NCBI GenBank assembly: GCA_937911235.1
Contig: CALDPN010000006.1
Coordinates: forward strand, 1 to 9,864
Source: an uncultured Bacteroidales bacterium
Lineage (GTDB): Bacteria; Bacteroidota; Bacteroidia; Bacteroidales; Paludibacteraceae
Direction of reading: 5' to 3'
DNA length: 9,864 bases
This document shows, in pieces, positions 7,953 through 9,864 of the stretch. Each line of letters begins with the position of its first letter. Position 1 is the stretch's first letter. Position numbers and translations under genes: made by a program. The notes beneath the pieces were generated by a model. The model saw only the letters and a list, made by a program, of their open reading frames with translations. It made no database searches and was not told where the DNA came from.

Positions 7953-7960
7953 TAAATTTG
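7953..7960 (+). promoter_or_regulatory. Bacteroidota -7 box for the first DUF1573 gene
   Basis: TAAATTTG matches the TAnnTTTG consensus exactly. It lies about 110 nt upstream of the ATG at 8070, giving a leader of about 100 nt that includes the tandem repeat. The -33 region around 7930 (AGTGACTT) is a weak match to the TTTG element. Confidence 0.5.
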
Positions 7961-7990
7961 CGTCTTGTAATTGTAACAAAATTGTAAAGA

Positions 7991-8021
7991 GTTAGGAGTG
8001 AGGAGTTAGGAGTGAGGAGTT
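7991..8021 (+). repeat. 14-bp perfect tandem repeat, 2.2 copies
   Basis: The unit GTTAGGAGTGAGGA occurs at 7991-8004 and again at 8005-8018, followed by GTT. It is purine-rich (G/A with few T) in an otherwise A/T-rich leader, and lies between the predicted -7 box and the start of the DUF1573 gene. The unit itself has internal near-repeats of GGAGT. The function is unknown; replication slippage is the simplest origin. Confidence 0.9.
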
Positions 8022-8069
8022 AAAAACAATATAAATAAGAATTATTAATTAATACGTAAATAAAATATT

Positions 8070-8483
8070 ATGAAAGCAAAATTATTTTTATTAGCTCTTT
8101 TATTCTCTGTATGCGGAGCTTTATGGGCACAAGACACACAAGCTATTGAATTCGAAGAAAGAGTTCACGATTTTGGAACTATCAACGAAGTAGATGGCAG
8201 AGTATCATTCGACTTTGAATTTAAAAACATTAGCAAAAAAGCTGTTACTCTAACAAACGTGCAAGCTTCTTGCGGTTGTACTACTCCAAACTGGCCAAAA
8301 GAACCTATCGCTCCTAAGAAAAAAGGTTTAATCAAAGTTACTTACAACCCAGCAGGACGCCCAGGTAACTTCAGCAAAAGCATCACAGTACGCTACATGC
8401 AAGCTGGCGAAGAACAAGCTAAAGTTATTGTGTTGAATATTAAGGGTAATGTTATCCCAAAACCAAAACCAGTTGCTGAATAA
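8070..8483 (+). CDS. Secreted DUF1573 domain protein with CGC motif
   Basis: A 137-residue protein with a signal peptide (MKAKLFLLALLFSVCGALWA, cleavage before Q21) and one DUF1573 domain. The domain is an immunoglobulin-like beta sandwich: IEFEERVHDFGTINEVDGRVSFDFEFKN, then VQASCGCTTPNWPKEPI (C68, C70) and VTYNPAGRPGNFSKSITVRY. The CGCT motif is characteristic of this Bacteroidota family; its role (metal, redox or structural) is not established. The mature protein should be periplasmic or exported, ending in a Pro/Lys-rich tail. Cys15 in the signal peptide does not sit in a good lipobox, so I do not call it a lipoprotein. The start is supported by the signal peptide and an A-rich leader; Shine-Dalgarno sites are generally absent in this phylum. 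A strong terminator follows. Confidence 0.88.
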   Translation: MKAKLFLLALLFSVCGALWAQDTQAIEFEERVHDFGTINEVDGRVSFDFEFKNISKKAVTLTNVQASCGCTTPNWPKEPIAPKKKGLIKVTYNPAGRPGNFSKSITVRYMQAGEEQAKVIVLNIKGNVIPKPKPVAE

Positions 8484-8531
8484 GCCTTAATGGTAATTTT
8501 GAGGGAAAGATTTGAGAGTTATAAAAAAAAC

Positions 8532-8571
8532 AAAAAGAGTGAAACATATTTCGTGTTTCACTCTTTTTTTT
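8532..8571 (+). terminator. Rho-independent terminator after the first DUF1573 gene
   Basis: A 15-bp perfect stem pairs AAAAAGAGTGAAACA (8532-8546) with TGTTTCACTCTTTTT (8554-8568), enclosing the 7-nt loop TATTTCG, and the T run continues to 8571. It ends about 88 nt after the stop of the upstream gene. The T tract runs directly into a promoter-like TACCTTTA for the next gene. Confidence 0.9.
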
Positions 8572-8572
8572 G

Positions 8573-8580
8573 TACCTTTA
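8573..8580 (+). promoter_or_regulatory. Probable -7 box for the second DUF1573 gene
   Basis: TACCTTTA differs from TAnnTTTG only in the last base and lies 20 nt upstream of the ATG at 8600. The preceding T tract and hairpin arm occupy its -33 region, so termination and initiation signals are superimposed. Confidence 0.4.
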
Positions 8581-8599
8581 CATTCATATTAGAAAAGAT

Positions 8600-9073
8600 A
8601 TGAAAAGCATTGTACCAAGCATAATATTATTGCTATTTTGTTTTACCGTGTATGCCAAACCTAAAAAGGCAAAAGAAAAACAAAAGAAAGAAGAAGTAGT
8701 AGAAGTGGTAGTAGACTCTACCCTCACCGACTCTATCGTGGGACCTAGTCAAGACCCAGTATTTGCATTAGATATTGAGAATTACCATTTTGGCGTAATC
8801 GACACCTTAAGACAAGACCTTGAATACGACTTCAACTTCTGCAACGAAGGCCTAGACACTCTAAAAATTCATAGAATTATTACAGCTCCAGGCGTAACCA
8901 TTCTAGAAAGAGAACTTATAGACCAATACGGATTTGACGAGGGTGGCACAATACGTTTTGTTATCGACCCCAAAGAAATAAAAGGAAAATTTAAAAAATC
9001 AATTTTTATTTATTCAAACACACCAACAAGAAAATTAACCTTATCGGGAACAGTTTTAAGACCAAGGTACTAA
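8600..9073 (+). CDS. Secreted DUF1573-like protein lacking the CGC motif
   Basis: A 157-residue protein. I start at the ATG at 8600, because from there it opens with a clean signal peptide (MKSIVPSIILLLFCFTVYA, cleavage before K20). The longer open frame begins with a TTG inside the terminator T tract and would bury the signal. A charged Lys/Glu-rich linker (about 20-50: KPKKAKEKQKKEE then VVEVVVDS) leads to one DUF1573-like domain: ALDIENYHFGVIDTLRQDLEYDFNFCNEG, then IRFVIDPKEIKGKFKKSIFIYSN and KLTLSGTV. At the position of CGCTTP in the neighbouring paralogue this protein has TAPGVT, with no cysteine. The cellular role is unknown; it is expected in the periplasm or at the outer envelope. It ends 11 nt before the meaB-derived start, so the two are probably co-transcribed. 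Confidence 0.82.
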   Translation: MKSIVPSIILLLFCFTVYAKPKKAKEKQKKEEVVEVVVDSTLTDSIVGPSQDPVFALDIENYHFGVIDTLRQDLEYDFNFCNEGLDTLKIHRIITAPGVTILERELIDQYGFDEGGTIRFVIDPKEIKGKFKKSIFIYSNTPTRKLTLSGTVLRPRY

Positions 9074-9084
9074 TTATTTAAGTT

Positions 9085-9741
9085 ATGCATCCAGAGAATG
9101 ATCCACAATATAAAGGACTTACAGTAAACAAAGGTATTGCACAGCCACCTTCTGTAAATCCATACATGGTGAGAGTGAAAAGAAAACGCACTCTTACCTC
9201 TGGCGAGTATGTAGAAGGCATCCTAAAAGGAGATATTTCTATTTTAGGCCAAGCCGTTACACTAGTAGAAAGCACACTACCAGAGCATTATGCCCTATCG
9301 CAAGAAGTGATTGAAAAATGTTTACCATACGCTAGCCGTTCTGCTCGTATAGGTATTACAGGTGTGCCAGGTGCTGGTAAAAGTACATTTATTGAAGCAC
9401 TAGGTATGCACCTTGTAAACAAAGGTAGCAAACTTGCAGTGCTTGCCATCGACCCTAGTTCTGAAAGGTCGAAAGGTAGTATCCTTGGCGACAAAACTCG
9501 TATGGAAGAACTTTCTGTGAGCGACAAGGCGTTTATTCGTCCTTCGCCTTCAGCAGGCTCTCTTGGAGGTGTTGCTCGCAAAACTAGAGAAACAGTGGTG
9601 CTTTGCGAAGCAGCAGGCTTTGACAAAATCATTATCGGTCGCCCTATTACCTCTGCAACAGACAGAGTTCAAGCGGCTCAACTAATTTTAGATGAAATAG
9701 AAGCTTCTTTATTAAAACAAGATGAAGAACGATTTATATAA
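9085..9741 (+). CDS. meaB: Chimeric ORF: MeaB GTPase N-terminal half fused to OMP decarboxylase-like C-terminal tail
   Basis: Residues 1 to about 183 are MeaB (ArgK/MMAA family), the G3E GTPase that chaperones adenosylcobalamin-dependent methylmalonyl-CoA mutase: HPENDPQYKGLTVNKG, EYVEGILKGD, EKCLPY, the P-loop GVPGAGKST (93-101, K99), AIDPSSERSKGSILGDKTRM (121-140), FIRPSPSAGSLGGVARKTRE and LCEAAGFDKIII. MeaB should continue ETVGVGQSE and later carry the NKAD guanine-specificity motif. Instead residues 184-218 read GRPITSATDRVQAAQLILDE and onward, which resembles the end of orotidine-5'-phosphate decarboxylase (PyrF), where (V)GRPIT contacts the phosphate. About half of MeaB (usual length about 360) and its dimerisation part are missing, so neither activity is expected. 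No other frame downstream of the junction resumes MeaB, so this is not a simple frameshift. The MeaB call is very secure; the tail assignment is likely, with a related OMPDC-fold enzyme as alternative. Confidence 0.85.
   Translation: MHPENDPQYKGLTVNKGIAQPPSVNPYMVRVKRKRTLTSGEYVEGILKGDISILGQAVTLVESTLPEHYALSQEVIEKCLPYASRSARIGITGVPGAGKSTFIEALGMHLVNKGSKLAVLAIDPSSERSKGSILGDKTRMEELSVSDKAFIRPSPSAGSLGGVARKTRETVVLCEAAGFDKIIIGRPITSATDRVQAAQLILDEIEASLLKQDEERFI
9619..9637 (+). other. MeaB/OMP decarboxylase-like junction interval
   Basis: TTTGACAAAATCATTATCG encodes FDKII plus the start of the next codons. MeaB normally reads GFDxIxIETVG here and OMP decarboxylase reads (D)xIIVGRPIT, so both parents could share this word. 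No mobile-element end or inverted repeat flanks it. The exact crossover cannot be placed from this sequence alone. Confidence 0.65.
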
Positions 9742-9864
9742 TTTTTAAAGGAAATTTTTTGCGTTCTTAGCGTTATTCATTTCAATTGGATAACAAATTT
9801 TTTTTATATAAATGAAGTTTTTCATGCCAATTTTTAATTAACTCTTGAGAAAAAATAATTTTTA
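9742..9864. other. AT-rich non-coding tail
   Basis: No gene is recognised in these 123 bases after the chimeric ORF. A small direct repeat, GCGTT-CTTA-GCGTT, lies at 9761-9774. No convincing hairpin terminator is seen. If the tail belongs to the OMP decarboxylase-like gene it is that gene's 3' flank. Confidence 0.6.

Larger units (their letters stand above)
7836..8069. other. Divergent intergenic region between dapB and the DUF1573 gene
   Basis: These 234 bases separate two divergently transcribed units. The region is strongly AT-rich, contains no plausible coding frame, and holds a -7-like box for each direction plus a 14-bp tandem repeat. No tRNA, riboswitch-like fold or operator palindrome was recognised. 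Confidence 0.8.

Noticed and set aside
7836..8069. CRISPR-like or operator function for the 14-bp repeat
   Set aside because: The copies are immediately tandem with no spacers, not palindromic, and there are no cas genes or adjacent regulator.
8070..8130. Lipoprotein signal for the first DUF1573 protein at Cys15
   Set aside because: The residues before the cysteine (F-S-V) do not fit a lipobox and hydrophobic signal sequence continues to an ALWA cleavage site.
8570..8599. N-terminal extension of the second DUF1573 protein from a TTG at 8570
   Set aside because: The TTG lies inside the terminator T tract and upstream of the -7-like box, and the ATG at 8600 gives a clean signal peptide.
9288..9632. 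114-codon open frame on the minus strand inside the meaB part
   Set aside because: It lies wholly opposite highly conserved MeaB motifs (P-loop, SERSKGS) and has no recognisable domain.
9637..9741. Frameshift as the explanation for the loss of MeaB sequence
   Set aside because: The other frames after the junction do not resume ETVGVGQSE, and the in-frame tail matches a different enzyme family.
9812..9841. Nine-codon micro-ORF (MKFFMPIFN) in the tail
   Set aside because: Too short, with no supporting promoter, conservation or context; expected by chance in A/T-rich DNA.

Overview
The window reads as an AT-rich chromosomal segment of a Bacteroidales/Bacteroidota bacterium. The proteins resemble Bacteroides-type families, the order dapB-lepB-wbqC is one I associate with that group, the signal peptidase is the long Bacteroidota form with a large insertion, one secreted protein ends in a type IX secretion (T9SS) sorting domain, and the promoter-like sites match the Bacteroidota -7 consensus TAnnTTTG. 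The T9SS cargo suggests a T9SS-bearing lineage rather than Bacteroides itself. No RNA gene, insertion sequence, CRISPR array or phage gene is visible.

Layout: (1) 1-2358, plus strand: an ORF whose first ~65 residues are DnaK and whose remainder is the C-terminal part of argininosuccinate lyase. It overlaps a radical SAM gene, which overlaps a glycosyltransferase gene that seems to lack its C-terminal end. (2) 2326-7835, minus strand: a very tight five-gene operon, dapB-lepB-wbqC-T9SS serine protease-recO, whose junctions are a 2-nt gap or overlaps of 1 to 4 nt. It runs convergently into the glycosyltransferase and overlaps it by 33 nt. (3) 7836-8069: a divergent intergenic region with a -7-like box for each direction and a 14-bp tandem repeat in the probable leader of the plus-strand gene. 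(4) 8070-9073, plus strand: two secreted DUF1573 proteins separated by a strong terminator hairpin. (5) 9085-9741, plus strand: an ORF that is MeaB up to residue ~183 and then becomes the C-terminal tail of an orotidine-5'-phosphate decarboxylase-like protein. The last 123 bases hold no recognisable gene.

The most striking observation is that both outer ORFs are in-frame fusions of unrelated housekeeping proteins. Each is joined within a stretch of about 20 nt that could have been shared by the two parents (DnaK/ArgH at ELTRAK; MeaB/OMP decarboxylase at DKIII). With both at the window's outer genes, assembly joins at short shared words are the first explanation to exclude; recombination through microhomology is the alternative. 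The glycosyltransferase/recO overlap may be a third such join. The interior (about 2400-9600) looks internally coherent. I do not see strong evidence for a novel multi-gene system. The most unusual biological arrangement is the secreted T9SS protease gene lying flush between wbqC and recO in the dapB-lepB operon.
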